Assembly: GCF_009497775.1 (NCBI RefSeq)
Contig: NZ_CP031012.1
Location: 1,984,001-2,048,000, forward strand
DNA: 64,000 bases
Direction of reading: 5' to 3'
Source: Alcaligenes faecalis
GTDB taxonomy: Bacteria > Pseudomonadota > Gammaproteobacteria > Burkholderiales > Burkholderiaceae_B
The notes under the pieces are model-generated. The model did no database searches, was not told the origin of the DNA, and saw only the letters and a program-made list of their open reading frames with translations. The stretch's first letter is position 1, and the number at the start of each line of letters is the position of its first letter. Positions 16,127 through 25,343 of this stretch are shown here, piece after piece. The position numbers and the translations under genes were made by a program.

Positions 16127-17149
16127 ATGACTTCCTCCCACGACGATCTGATTGCCCAGGCTCGGGCCTTATTTGAGCAGTCTCAGGACGCCGCCTCGCT
16201 GGAAAACGCTAAAGCTCGATTTTTGGGCAAACAAGGTGCCATCACAGCCTTGATGAAAGGCCTTGCCCAGATGGAGCCGGAGCAGAAAAAAGCAGCAGGT
16301 GCCAGCATCAACGTGCTCAAGCGCGAAATTGAAGATTTGCTGAACGATCGTCGTGCTGCCCTGGCGGCAGAACAATTGAACCAGCGACTGGCTCAAGAAC
16401 AAATTGATGTGACCTTGCCCGGTCGTGGTCGTGGCACCGGCGGTATTCACCCGGTGATCCAGACCTGGCAGCGCGTCGAAGCCATTTTCCGCTCGATCGG
16501 TTTTGAAGTGGCTGACGGCCCCGAAATCGAAAACGACTGGACCAACTTCACGGCGTTGAACAGCCCTGAAAACCATCCCGCCCGTTCCATGCACGATACG
16601 TTCTATGTAGACATGCAGGACGAGACTGGCGAACCCTATTTGCTGCGCACGCACACCAGCCCCATGCAGGTGCGTTACGCCCGCATGAATCAGGCGCCGA
16701 TCAAAGTGATTGCCCCCGGCCGCACCTATCGTGTCGATAGTGATGCCACCCACTCGCCCATGTTCCACCAGGTGGAAGGGCTGTGGATTGCCGAGGATAT
16801 TTCCTTTGCCGATCTGAAAGGCGTGTACACGAACTTTCTGCGTGCCTTCTTTGAAAGCGACGATCTGGTCGTACGCTTTCGACCTTCTTTCTTCCCCTTT
16901 ACCGAGCCATCCGCCGAAATTGACATGATGTTCTCCTCCGGTCCCAACAAGGGCCGTTGGCTGGAAATCTCCGGTTCCGGGCAGGTTCACCCGCAAGTGG
17001 TGCGCAATTTCGGTTTGGACCCAGAGCGTTACATCGGTTTCGCCTTTGGTTCCGGACTGGAGCGCCTGACTATGTTGCGCTATGGTGTTAACGATTTGCG
17101 CCAGTTCTTTGAAGGCGATCTGCGCTTTCTGAAGCAGTTCAATCGTTGA
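16127..17149 (+). CDS. pheS: Phenylalanyl-tRNA synthetase alpha subunit
   Basis: 340 residues. It holds the catalytic core of the alpha2-beta2 enzyme that charges tRNA-Phe. An N-terminal coiled coil (about residues 1-90) is followed by class II motif 1 near [16 protein letters not shown], motif 2 in FHQVEGLWI and motif 3 in [17 protein letters not shown]. The ATG follows GGAAAGTAAC. pheT is downstream after a 77-base gap holding a small GC hairpin (17168-17182). Confidence 0.97.
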   Translation: MTSSHDDLIAQARALFEQSQDAASLENAKARFLGKQGAITALMKGLAQMEPEQKKAAGASINVLKREIEDLLNDRRAALAAEQLNQRLAQEQIDVTLPGRGRGTGGIHPVIQTWQRVEAIFRSIGFEVADGPEIENDWTNFTALNSPENHPARSMHDTFYVDMQDETGEPYLLRTHTSPMQVRYARMNQAPIKVIAPGRTYRVDSDATHSPMFHQVEGLWIAEDISFADLKGVYTNFLRAFFESDDLVVRFRPSFFPFTEPSAEIDMMFSSGPNKGRWLEISGSGQVHPQVVRNFGLDPERYIGFAFGSGLERLTMLRYGVNDLRQFFEGDLRFLKQFNR

Positions 17150-17226
17150 TTCCTACTTCGCGCCGCTGGGCCTCTTAGGCCCGGTCGGTTCCGGTATACG
17201 CCGTTTTACGTCTCCATCTTTGCATC

Positions 17227-19632
17227 ATGTTATTTTCCGAATCGTGGCTGCGCCGCTTTGTGAATCCCAAACTGGGAACTGAAGAACTGGGTCATCAACT
17301 GACGATGGCTGGTCTGGAGGTTGAAGAAATTCAAGCCGCCGCGCCAGCGTTCGAGAATGTTGTCGTTGGCTTCATCGCTGAAATTGCCCCTCATCCCGAC
17401 GCTGACCGCCTGCGTGTATGCCAGGTCGATGACGGCTCGGGCAAGCTGCTGCAGATTGTGTGCGGTGCGCCCAATGCGGCTCAAGGCATCAAGATCCCGG
17501 TTGCCCGTGTTGGTGCAGAACTGCCCGGTGGCATGAAAATTGGCCCGGTCAAAATGCGTGGCGTGGAATCCGCCGGCATGTTGTGCTCGGGTCGCGAGCT
17601 GGGTCTGTCGCAAGATCACGATGGTTTGCTGGTACTGGATGCAGATGCACCAGTGGGCCAGAGCCTGCGTGAACTGCTGGATCTGGACGACCAGATTATT
17701 GAATTGAAATTGACGCCTAACCGTGCGGACTGCCTGTCCGTGCTGGGCGTGGCGCGTGAAGTGGCCGCCCTGACTGGCGAACCACTGACACTGCCAGACT
17801 TCACTCCGGTTCCTGTCACGATTGAAGATCGCGTTTCCGTTACCGTGAAAGACGCAGATCTGTGCGGCCGTTTTGCCGGTCGTGTGATTCGTGGCGTCAA
17901 TGCGCGTGCGAAAACCCCGGACTGGATGAAAACTCGTCTGGAGCGTAGTGGTCAGCGTTCGATCTCCGCTTTGGTGGACATCTCCAATTACGTCATGCTG
18001 GAACTGGGCCGTCCTACGCACGTGTTCGATTTGCAGCACGTGCAAGCCGGTCTGGAAGTGCGTTGGGCACGTAAAGGCGAGCAACTGGAGCTGCTGAGCG
18101 GTTTGAACGTCGAGCTGGATACCGATGTTGGCGTGATCGCGGTTAACGATGTACCGCAAAGCATGGCCGGTATCATGGGCGGCGAACAAAGTGCCGTCAC
18201 ACTGGATACGACGGATGTGTATCTGGAAGGCGCTTTCTGGTGGCCAGAAGCCATCATGGGCCGTGCTCGTCGCTACAAGTTTTCTTCCGATGCCAGCCAC
18301 CGCTTCGAGCGTGGCGTGGACTTCGACTCCATTACTCCGCATCTGGAACGCACTACAGCGCTGATTCTGGAAATCTGCGGTGGCCAGGCCGGTCCCATGG
18401 ATGATCAGGTTGTGGCCTTGCCCGAGCGCAAGCCAGTAGCCATGCGTCTGGATCGCTGCCGCCGTGTTCTGGGTATTCCTTTGGATCAAAAGCAGGTTGA
18501 GAGCATCTTTACCTTGCTGGGCCTGGAGTTCTCGGTGGCTGACGGTGTCTTTACGGTCAACCCTCCCAGCTTCCGTTTCGATTTGACGATCGAAGAAGAC
18601 CTGATCGAGGAAGTTGCCCGTATTTACGGTTTTGAAAATATTCCTGATTTGCCTCCGGTCGCTGCTGCACAAATGCGTGTGCCCGTTGAGTCCTTGCGCG
18701 GCCCGCACGCCTTGCGCGCTGTGCTGGCTGCCCAGGACTACCAGGAAGTGATCAACTTCTCCTTTGTGCAGGAATCCTGGGAAAAAGATATTAACGGGCA
18801 GGCTGATCCTATCCGTTTGCTGAACCCCATTGCCAGCCAGTTGGCGGTGATGCGTACCAGCCTGATTCCTGGTCTGCTGGCCAATATTGAACGCAACGCC
18901 AACCGTCGTCAGTCGCGCGTGCGCGTGTTCGAGTTCGGCCGCGTTTTCATGCGCGATGCTTCCCAGGAAAATGGTCCTTTGACCGTGGCCGGTATCCATC
19001 AGCCCAACCGCATTGCGGCCGCTGCCTGGGGCCCGGTTGTGACCGAGCAGTGGGGCCAGCCTGATCGCCCGGTTGACTTCTTTGACGTCAAGCGCGATCT
19101 GGAAACCTTGCTGGGTCAACGTGCCGCTCAAGTTCGTTTCGAGCCTGAAGCTCACCCCGCCTTGCACCCAGGCCGTAGCGCCAGTGTGAAGCTGGATGGT
19201 AAAACCATAGGCTGGATTGGTGAAATCCATCCCCAGTGGTTGAGCGAATTTGGCCTGAACCAGGCGCCTGTGGTCTTTGAAGTGGATGTAGATGCCATTT
19301 CTCACGACGAAGTGGTGCATGCTCAGGAAGTATCCAAGCAGCCCGTGGTGCAACGAGATCTGGCGGTTTGGCTCGATAAGGACGTATCCTATCAAGCTGT
19401 GCTGGATACACTGAACCAGGTGCGCAGCACGGCAGCACAAGCGGCCATCGTCAAGGATATTCAGTTGTTTGACGTCTGGCGCGACAAGAACGATGCATCG
19501 GAAAAGAGTCTGGCGATTCGTTTCTGGCTGCAAGACAGCGCAAGCACGCTGGATGATGAACGCGTCGAGCAATGCCTGGAGGTATTGTTGGCGGCACTGG
19601 TATCCGCGCATGGCGCACGGGCAAGGGCATAA
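17227..19632 (+). CDS. pheT: Phenylalanyl-tRNA synthetase beta subunit
   Basis: 801 residues, the expected length. Domain order runs: N-terminal MLFSESWLRRFVNP, a tRNA-binding OB fold (VVVGFIAEIAPHPDADRLRVCQVD), the B3/B4 editing region, B5, the catalytic-like module and the C-terminal ferredoxin-fold anticodon-binding domain (SKQPVVQRDLAVW). It edits mischarged tyrosine and binds tRNA-Phe. ihfA begins ten bases later, the usual order in proteobacteria. Confidence 0.97.
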   Translation: MLFSESWLRRFVNPKLGTEELGHQLTMAGLEVEEIQAAAPAFENVVVGFIAEIAPHPDADRLRVCQVDDGSGKLLQIVCGAPNAAQGIKIPVARVGAELPGGMKIGPVKMRGVESAGMLCSGRELGLSQDHDGLLVLDADAPVGQSLRELLDLDDQIIELKLTPNRADCLSVLGVAREVAALTGEPLTLPDFTPVPVTIEDRVSVTVKDADLCGRFAGRVIRGVNARAKTPDWMKTRLERSGQRSISALVDISNYVMLELGRPTHVFDLQHVQAGLEVRWARKGEQLELLSGLNVELDTDVGVIAVNDVPQSMAGIMGGEQSAVTLDTTDVYLEGAFWWPEAIMGRARRYKFSSDASHRFERGVDFDSITPHLERTTALILEICGGQAGPMDDQVVALPERKPVAMRLDRCRRVLGIPLDQKQVESIFTLLGLEFSVADGVFTVNPPSFRFDLTIEEDLIEEVARIYGFENIPDLPPVAAAQMRVPVESLRGPHALRAVLAAQDYQEVINFSFVQESWEKDINGQADPIRLLNPIASQLAVMRTSLIPGLLANIERNANRRQSRVRVFEFGRVFMRDASQENGPLTVAGIHQPNRIAAAAWGPVVTEQWGQPDRPVDFFDVKRDLETLLGQRAAQVRFEPEAHPALHPGRSASVKLDGKTIGWIGEIHPQWLSEFGLNQAPVVFEVDVDAISHDEVVHAQEVSKQPVVQRDLAVWLDKDVSYQAVLDTLNQVRSTAAQAAIVKDIQLFDVWRDKNDASEKSLAIRFWLQDSASTLDDERVEQCLEVLLAALVSAHGARARA

Positions 19633-19641
19633 GGAGACACA

Positions 19642-19965
19642 ATGAACGTAGAGCGTACTTTGACCAAGGCGGATTTGGCCGAACTCTTGTTTGAACGTGT
19701 TGGCTTGAATAAACGCGAAGCCAAAGATATTGTGGATACCTTCTTTGCCGAGATCCGCGATTCCCTGGCTGAAGGTGTAGAGGTCAAGCTGTCCGGTTTC
19801 GGCAATTTCCAGGTGCGGGACAAACCCCCGCGTCCTGGCCGTAACCCCAAGACTGGCGAAGTGATCCCTATCTCGGCCCGCCGAGTGGTGACTTTCCATG
19901 CCAGTCAGAAGCTCAAAAGTGTAGTCGAAGGGGCGCCAGTGGCGCCTGAGGATGACCAGGACTGA
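19642..19965 (+). CDS. ihfA: Integration host factor alpha subunit
   Basis: 107 residues. IHF is a DNA-bending heterodimer used in recombination and transcription. The HU/IHF core is complete: [49 protein letters not shown] and the DNA-intercalating arm [23 protein letters not shown] precedes the ATG. A short GTACG/CGTAC hairpin (19972-19985) followed by AGTTTT lies just downstream and may be a weak terminator. Confidence 0.96.
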   Translation: MNVERTLTKADLAELLFERVGLNKREAKDIVDTFFAEIRDSLAEGVEVKLSGFGNFQVRDKPPRPGRNPKTGEVIPISARRVVTFHASQKLKSVVEGAPVAPEDDQD

Positions 19966-20042
19966 GCCCTGGTACGTTTGCGTACAGTTTTGCCTGACTG
20001 AACGTGTAAAATCACTCCTATTGTCGATGAGCATCAGTGGCC

Positions 20043-20447
20043 ATGAGCACAAACGAAAAGACGGCGACCTTGCCACCTATCCCTGCCAAACGTTATTTCA
20101 CAATCGGTGAAGTCAGCGAGCTTTGCTTGGTCAAGCCCCACGTCCTGCGTTATTGGGAGCAGGAGTTTACGCAGTTAAAGCCCGTCAAGCGACGCGGTAA
20201 CCGACGTTATTACCAGCACCATGAAGTGCTGCTGATTCGTCGGATTCGCGGTTTGCTGTACGACGAAGGCTTTACGATCAGTGGCGCGCGCAATCGTCTG
20301 GGCGATGGCCCGGATATGCCTTTTGATCAGGAAGCCGCTGTGCGCCTGACCGGTCAGGAGATGCAGGCCTTGCGCACCAATCTGGGTCAGATCCAGGCAA
20401 TGCTGGATCAAGCCTTGGCAATGACGGATCCGGGCTCGGCCCAGTAA
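20043..20447 (+). CDS. MerR-family transcriptional regulator
   Basis: 134 residues from the ATG at 20043; an in-frame GTG at 20037 is an alternative. The N-terminal winged helix FTIGEVSELCLVKPHVLRYWEQEF is typical of MerR, followed by RRYYQHHEVLLIRRIRGLLYDEGFT. The C-terminal part is short, without a cysteine metal site, so no effector can be proposed. The gene directly follows ihfA in many betaproteobacteria and gammaproteobacteria. A terminator closes the unit. Confidence 0.9.
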   Translation: MSTNEKTATLPPIPAKRYFTIGEVSELCLVKPHVLRYWEQEFTQLKPVKRRGNRRYYQHHEVLLIRRIRGLLYDEGFTISGARNRLGDGPDMPFDQEAAVRLTGQEMQALRTNLGQIQAMLDQALAMTDPGSAQ

Positions 20448-20470
20448 TCCGGGATTGCCCAGCAGGAATG

Positions 20471-20498
20471 AAGGTCGGCCTTGGTGCCGGCCTTTTTT
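20471..20498 (+). terminator. Intrinsic terminator after the merR-type gene
   Basis: AAGGTCGGC pairs with GCCGGCCTT through one G-U, with loop CTTGGT and a T-run at 20493-20498. It ends the pheST-ihfA-merR unit. No tRNA-Pro gene is present here, although one follows this cluster in some relatives. Confidence 0.88.
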
Positions 20499-20515
20499 CA
20501 TGGAAGGGATGAGCA

Positions 20516-21328
20516 GTGAACTTACGTAGTCAGGCTTTAAAGGCTTTGTTAGTGCAAGAGCCGGCTGCCAAGCTGGCAGCGGTACGAGCGATTGCACATG
20601 GCTTGCCCGTAGGGGCGGATGAACATTTGGAAGAGCCGCCGGGCGTACCGGGACGGCCCGAGGGTTTGCGTTTTGTGAGTCCTCAGCATGTACCCAAGCG
20701 TTCCGTGCGGACTATCCCTGGGCGAGCAGCCTTATTGCATTCCCTGGCGCACATTGAATTCAATGCCATCAATCTGGCCTTGGATGTGCTGTGGCGCTAT
20801 CCCGGTTTGCCTGACGCATTTTATGCGGGCTGGTTGCAAGTGGCGGTGGAGGAGGCTTTGCATTTTGAGCTGCTGAGCAATCACCTTCAAACGCTGGGTG
20901 TCAGCTATGGGGATTTGCCAGTCCATGACGGCTTGTGGGATATGGCAGAGCGAACGCGCTTTGATCTGCTGGCACGTATGGCTTTGGTGCCCCGTACTCT
21001 GGAAGCGAGAGGCCTGGATGCGTGCCCTCTGGTGTATCGGAAGTTGCTGGATGCCGGGGATGAAAAAGCCGCTGCGATTATTGCCATCATCTTGCGCGAT
21101 GAAGTCGGGCACGTGGCTTTGGGAAATTACTGGTATCGCAAAGTCTGCCAGGAACAAGGTTTGCCTGACTTTGATACCTATTGTGAGCTGGCACAGCGCT
21201 ATCGCGCACCGCGTTTGCGTGGCCCCTTTAATCGCGAAGCCCGCCTGGAGGCGGGCTTCACTGTCGAGGAAATCGACGAGCTGGAACGGCTGGATGCCGC
21301 TTTTAAGAGCGGGTTGCCGACGAGCTAG
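20516..21328 (+). CDS. DUF455 ferritin-like protein
   Basis: 270 residues, GTG start at 20516 after GGAAGGGATGA. The ferritin-like four-helix core shows the expected carboxylate/histidine metal motifs: HIEFNAINLALD, a central EEALHFELL and ILRDEVGHVALG, suggesting a di-iron site. Members are often annotated as DUF455 or tRNA-MiaE-like proteins and their reaction is unknown. Its 3' end overlaps the convergent sigma/anti-sigma gene by 26 bases. Confidence 0.85.
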   Translation: MNLRSQALKALLVQEPAAKLAAVRAIAHGLPVGADEHLEEPPGVPGRPEGLRFVSPQHVPKRSVRTIPGRAALLHSLAHIEFNAINLALDVLWRYPGLPDAFYAGWLQVAVEEALHFELLSNHLQTLGVSYGDLPVHDGLWDMAERTRFDLLARMALVPRTLEARGLDACPLVYRKLLDAGDEKAAAIIAIILRDEVGHVALGNYWYRKVCQEQGLPDFDTYCELAQRYRAPRLRGPFNREARLEAGFTVEEIDELERLDAAFKSGLPTS

Positions 21329-23015
21329 CGTCAGTATTCGGCTTGGGCAGATTATCCAGCTGCCCGAAGCTGACGATGCGGCCAATATACAGAACGGGGC
21401 CTTCCGGCGCGCCGCTATTGGAGCCGCCTTCCGTTTCCAGCGTCATCTCAAAAATCTGCTCATCTTCCACGGTGCCGATCAAAGCCGCAGGCACGGTGAT
21501 GGGGCGGTTGGGATCAATCAAACCCAATGAACGAATTTGTGTACTGCGTGGGGTGTGTGTCCACAACTGTACCGACTGAGTTGCTTTGACTTCGGTGCTG
21601 ACCTTGGGCACCAGCAGGACATTGCCTTGTGGGTCCACCGTTGCAATCCAGGCCGGAGTAGAGGATTGGCCAGGGGCTTGCAGGATGGCCGCCTGACGTG
21701 GCTTCATCTCAATGACGTTGACGGGTGGCTCCGAGTTCATGTTCATGAGCAAGGCAATCACCAGACCCAGAATCACGACCGCTGCCAAGCCACCCAACAA
21801 AATAGGCATGGGCATGGCAAAACCACGAGACTGGCGTTCACCTTCCACAGCTTCGGGTTTGCGTTTCTTCTCTACCGCGACAGGCTCAGGCTCGCTTTTA
21901 GCGGGCTTTTTCTTGTCGACCACTTTGGGTGGGGCGGTCGGTGCTGGCTCGGGGGTGACAGCAGCCGTTTTGGTGGCTGGGTCAGAATCTGCACGCAACA
22001 AGGTGGGGAAGGGCGGCGTATGATCGTCGGCCTTGTCGTTCGAGCTGTTGGCGGACCAGCGAGGTTCCGTGCGGGTGGCCGCTTCCGTTTTAGCGGCGTC
22101 GTCTGCAGGAGCGCTGGTCTTGATGCTGGGTTCCTGGCGTTCTGCTTTGCTGACTGGGGTGCTCGTATTGGCGTTGCTGGAGCTCTCTGGTTTGGATGCT
22201 TCGGCGGCAGGACTGCTTGTGCTGCCAGCCTGACGACGTGCGGCAGGTGGTGGCAAGCCCAAGGTGTGGTGAATGTGAGCCAGGCTGGTTGGGGCAGGCA
22301 CTGTTGGGGTCAGGCAGTCCACCAGCTCCAGCCAGGCTTGCTCCCAAGCCAGCGCCAGACGCGCTGCCTGATCATTTTGCTGCATCAGGGTATGGGCTTG
22401 GGCCAGTTCATGCTGGCTGAGCAGACCCAGGGTGTACTCGCCAATCATCACCGCATGGCGTGGATCGTTGGCATTGCCTTCATTGATCAGGGGAGTGAGC
22501 TGTTGCAAACCATGCTGAACCACCGCGCGCAATTGAGCGGGGGAGCGGTTCAGTTGAGGGCCCAACTGCTCGTAACTATTGCCATGCAGATAGGCATGGA
22601 TCATGGCGCGTTGACTGGTGCCATCCAGCTTGCCCATGGCAGGGATGAAACGCTGACCGGCTAGTGGTTTGATGGCTGGCAGGGCGTAATTATTGTCGCC
22701 GCTTTGCGTGCGTTGACGCAGGCGGGCGAGCAGCCTGAAACGCAGAATGCTGTAAATCCAGGCGCGTCCCTCGCCCAAATCCGGGTCATAGCCGGCGGCA
22801 TTCTTCCACAGCAGGACAAAGCTATCGCGCAGAACCTCTTCGGCATCAATGCGGCGGCCCAATACGGCCTGGCCCAACGCCAGCATCAAGGGTGCTTCCT
22901 GGTCGTACAGCACATCCAGCGCCTGGCTGTCCTGTGCGGCTAACTGGTCCAGGGAAGAAGAATACGAAAAAGAAGAAGACGGCATGGATGGATTTTGCGC
23001 AGTAAAGGGATTCAT
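21303..23015 (-). CDS. ECF sigma factor fused to an RskA-type membrane anti-sigma factor
   Basis: 570 residues in one frame. Residues about 22-100 form an ECF sigma region 2 (LDVLYDQEAPLMLALG, DAEEVLRDSFVLLWKNA, WIYSILRFRLL). About 134-176 form a region 4 helix-turn-helix (AMIHAYLHGNSYEQLGPQL). About 185-260 match the N-terminal anti-sigma domain of RskA (IGEYTLGLLSQHELAQA, LAWEQAWLELVDCL). A long low-complexity linker leads to one membrane helix (about 402-424). The periplasmic RskA domain follows (429-570), with WIATVDPQGNVLLVP and GLIDPNRPITVP. Usually these are two adjacent genes. Release of the sigma part would need proteolysis. No strong ribosome-binding site precedes the first ATG; a second in-frame ATG is at 22985. 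Confidence 0.87.
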   Translation of the reverse strand: MNPFTAQNPSMPSSSFSYSSSLDQLAAQDSQALDVLYDQEAPLMLALGQAVLGRRIDAEEVLRDSFVLLWKNAAGYDPDLGEGRAWIYSILRFRLLARLRQRTQSGDNNYALPAIKPLAGQRFIPAMGKLDGTSQRAMIHAYLHGNSYEQLGPQLNRSPAQLRAVVQHGLQQLTPLINEGNANDPRHAVMIGEYTLGLLSQHELAQAHTLMQQNDQAARLALAWEQAWLELVDCLTPTVPAPTSLAHIHHTLGLPPPAARRQAGSTSSPAAEASKPESSSNANTSTPVSKAERQEPSIKTSAPADDAAKTEAATRTEPRWSANSSNDKADDHTPPFPTLLRADSDPATKTAAVTPEPAPTAPPKVVDKKKPAKSEPEPVAVEKKRKPEAVEGERQSRGFAMPMPILLGGLAAVVILGLVIALLMNMNSEPPVNVIEMKPRQAAILQAPGQSSTPAWIATVDPQGNVLLVPKVSTEVKATQSVQLWTHTPRSTQIRSLGLIDPNRPITVPAALIGTVEDEQIFEMTLETEGGSNSGAPEGPVLYIGRIVSFGQLDNLPKPNTDASSSATRS

Positions 23016-23423
23016 GAGCCAGATGTCCGGTATCAGGCGCTATTTTCACTCTGTCTGCGCCTGTTTCAGACAAGCAGGTATTGTATGCCTTTCGCTGAAG
23101 GCTTGAAGGTAACAAAGTGCTGGATTGCCAGCATTTTCTTTGCAGTGACAAGCCGTGAATTTCCCGATTTTCAGCGCTCGAAGCCTGGCGCTCTGGTCCA
23201 TTGCTTTCGCGACTGTGGTTTGCAGGCCAATAATCAGCCAAACAAGCACGCCGACGACAGGGTCTTGGCAGGGATAGGCAGTGCACAAGGCTATACTTAT
23301 TAGTTATGTGCTGCCTGGCCGTTTTTGATTATTGCTCAGGCAAAGAGCCTCATTTCTATATTCGCATCAAGGACATAGCAGGGACCTGCCTGCCAGTGGA
23401 AAGCATAGTCTGTTTGTCCTGCC
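23016..23423. other. Gene-free region between divergent sigma/anti-sigma and ABC exporter genes
   Basis: About 400 bases between divergent genes, presumably holding both promoters. Short open frames exist on both strands, but none has a ribosome-binding site or recognisable product. I could not identify convincing -35/-10 pairs. Confidence 0.4.
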
Positions 23424-25283
23424 TTGATTTCAGCGTTGTGCTGCAACTTATTTTTAAGCTGTCCGCGGTTCTTCGGCTTTGTGCTGTTGGACACGGACCT
23501 ATTGCGTGTGCCTCCTCGTCCTGAAGTGCTTGATGGTGTCTCCGGTGGTCTGAGCACCCTGAAATCCTTATTTCCTTATGTTTGGCGATTCAAGACTCGC
23601 GTGGTCTTGGCTTTGTCCTGTTTGCTGCTGGCGAAAGTCGCCACAGTAATGATGCCGATCTACCTGAAGCAGGTAATCGATGCCCTGAGCCTGCCCGCGA
23701 CCGCGCTGATGCTGCCGGTGGCGGCCTTGTTGGGCTATGGCGCCGTACGTCTGGCCTCCAGCGCTTTTGGTGAAATACGGGATGCCTTGTTTGCGCGAGT
23801 CACGCAAGGTTCAGTGCGCCTGATTGCGAATCACGTCTTTCGCCACTTGCTGGATCTGTCCTTGCGCTTTCATACCGAACGCCAGACGGGTGGTTTGAGT
23901 CGGGATATAGAGCGGGGCACCAAAGGGATCAGCTTCCTGCTGAACTTCCTGGTCTTCAATATTCTGCCTACCCTGCTGGAAATTGCTCTGGTCTGTGGCA
24001 TCTTGCTCTGGCGCTACGACTGGACCTTTGCGGCGGTGACGCTGGGGACGATTGCTGCCTATATTGTGTTCACCTTGCTGGTGACCGAGCGGCGCATGCG
24101 TTATCGACGTGCCATGAATGATCTGGACAGCCGCGCCAATTCCCGTGCGATTGATGCCTTGCTCAATTACGAGACGGTCAAATACTTCGGTAACGAGGAT
24201 TACGAGATCAATCGCTACGACCAGAATATGGGCCAATGGGTCCAGGCAGCCGTGCGTAATCAGGTGTCCTTGAATCTGCTCAATATTGGTCAGGCCTCGA
24301 TTATCAGTGTTGGAGTGACGGCCTTGCTGTTCATGTCGGCGCAAGGTGTGCTGGCCGGGACCATGACAGTGGGTGATGTGGTGCTGGTGTCCGCCTTCCT
24401 GACCCAGCTTTATGCACCTTTGAACTTCCTGGGCTTTGTTTACCGCGAGATCAAGAATTCCCTGGCCGATATGGAGCGCCTGTTCTCCTTGCTGCGTCGC
24501 AAGCAAGAGGTGAAAGATGCGCCGAATGCCCAGGTCTTGTCCTGTGAGCAGGCGGGTGTGCGTTTCGAGAACGTCAGCTTTGCTTACGACAGCCGTCGCA
24601 AAGTCATTCAGAACCTGAGTTTCGAGATCCCTGCGGGCAAGACAGTTGCCGTGGTGGGCTCTTCGGGCGCGGGTAAATCTACTTTGTCGCGTCTTTTGTT
24701 CCGTTTCTACGATGTGACAGAAGGCCGCATCCTGTTCAATGGCCGTGAGTTGCGCGAATGGACGCAGGAAAGCTTGCGTCGTCATATCGGTATCGTTCCC
24801 CAGGACACGGTCCTGTTCAACGATACGATTTTGCACAATATTGCCTATGGCCGTCCCGAGGCCAGCAAAGAGCAAATCGTGGCTGCGGCCAGTGCAGCCA
24901 GTATTCATGACTTCATCGAAAGCCTGCCCGATGGTTACGAGACCATCGTGGGCGAACGTGGTTTGAAATTGTCCGGGGGCGAAAAGCAGCGCGTGGCCAT
25001 TGCCCGTACCTTGCTGAAGAACCCGCCGGTGCTGATTCTGGATGAAGCCACCAGTGCGCTGGATACGCGCACGGAACGGGCGATTCAAGCGGAGTTGAAC
25101 GAGATTGCCCGCGACCGTACTACCTTGATCATTGCTCACCGTCTTTCCACGATTACCGACGCGGATTTGATTCTGGTTCTGGAGCGCGGACAGATCGTGG
25201 AGCAGGGCACACACAGCGAGCTTTTAGCCCTGGATGGCGCCTATGCCCGTATGTGGAATATCCAGCAAAGTCTGGAGGGATAA
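23424..25283 (+). CDS. Atm1/ABCB7-type ABC exporter (half transporter)
   Basis: A fused membrane and ATPase protein, acting as a homodimer in the inner membrane. Family similarity begins near residue 40 (STLKSLFPYVWRFKTRVVLALS), so the true start may be a GTG at 23481 or 23508 rather than the TTG at 23424; none has a good ribosome-binding site. The membrane domain carries the family NYETVKYFGNE segment. The ATPase has Walker A GSSGAGKST, signature LSGGEKQR and Walker B VLILDEATSALD. Atm1-like exporters move glutathione-bound sulfur or iron-sulfur species or heavy-metal conjugates. The position just before the SUF operon fits that role. Confidence 0.88.
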   Translation: MISALCCNLFLSCPRFFGFVLLDTDLLRVPPRPEVLDGVSGGLSTLKSLFPYVWRFKTRVVLALSCLLLAKVATVMMPIYLKQVIDALSLPATALMLPVAALLGYGAVRLASSAFGEIRDALFARVTQGSVRLIANHVFRHLLDLSLRFHTERQTGGLSRDIERGTKGISFLLNFLVFNILPTLLEIALVCGILLWRYDWTFAAVTLGTIAAYIVFTLLVTERRMRYRRAMNDLDSRANSRAIDALLNYETVKYFGNEDYEINRYDQNMGQWVQAAVRNQVSLNLLNIGQASIISVGVTALLFMSAQGVLAGTMTVGDVVLVSAFLTQLYAPLNFLGFVYREIKNSLADMERLFSLLRRKQEVKDAPNAQVLSCEQAGVRFENVSFAYDSRRKVIQNLSFEIPAGKTVAVVGSSGAGKSTLSRLLFRFYDVTEGRILFNGRELREWTQESLRRHIGIVPQDTVLFNDTILHNIAYGRPEASKEQIVAAASAASIHDFIESLPDGYETIVGERGLKLSGGEKQRVAIARTLLKNPPVLILDEATSALDTRTERAIQAELNEIARDRTTLIIAHRLSTITDADLILVLERGQIVEQGTHSELLALDGAYARMWNIQQSLEG

Positions 25284-25284
25284 T

Positions 25285-25313
25285 TTGACCATATAGTACC
25301 AAAGCGGTACTAT
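25285..25313 (+). promoter_or_regulatory. SUF operon promoter
   Basis: TTGACC (25285-25290) and TACTAT (25308-25313) are exactly 17 bases apart. The predicted transcription start, near 25320, lies after the ATG at 25314 and so supports the downstream start at 25344 for the regulator. The promoter is almost wholly inside the palindrome at 25289-25317. Confidence 0.75.
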
Positions 25314-25317
25314 ATGG
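25289..25317. promoter_or_regulatory. Perfect palindromic operator over the SUF promoter
   Basis: CCATATAGTACC (25289-25300) and GGTACTATATGG (25306-25317) are a perfect 12-bp inverted repeat around AAAGC. It covers the spacer and -10 element, so a bound dimer would block RNA polymerase. The Rrf2-family protein encoded next is the obvious candidate, giving autoregulation of the operon. Confidence 0.8.
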
Positions 25318-25343
25318 CTCTACGACCTGTTCAGAGAGAAGGA

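Noticed and set aside
20448..20515. tRNA-Pro gene expected after ihfA-merR in some relatives
   Set aside because: Only an intrinsic terminator is present; no cloverleaf sequence or T-arm could be found.
23046..23288. 80-codon minus-strand frame with a hydrophobic stretch between divergent genes
   Set aside because: No ribosome-binding site and no family resemblance. It overlaps other short frames in the same gap, so it could easily be chance.
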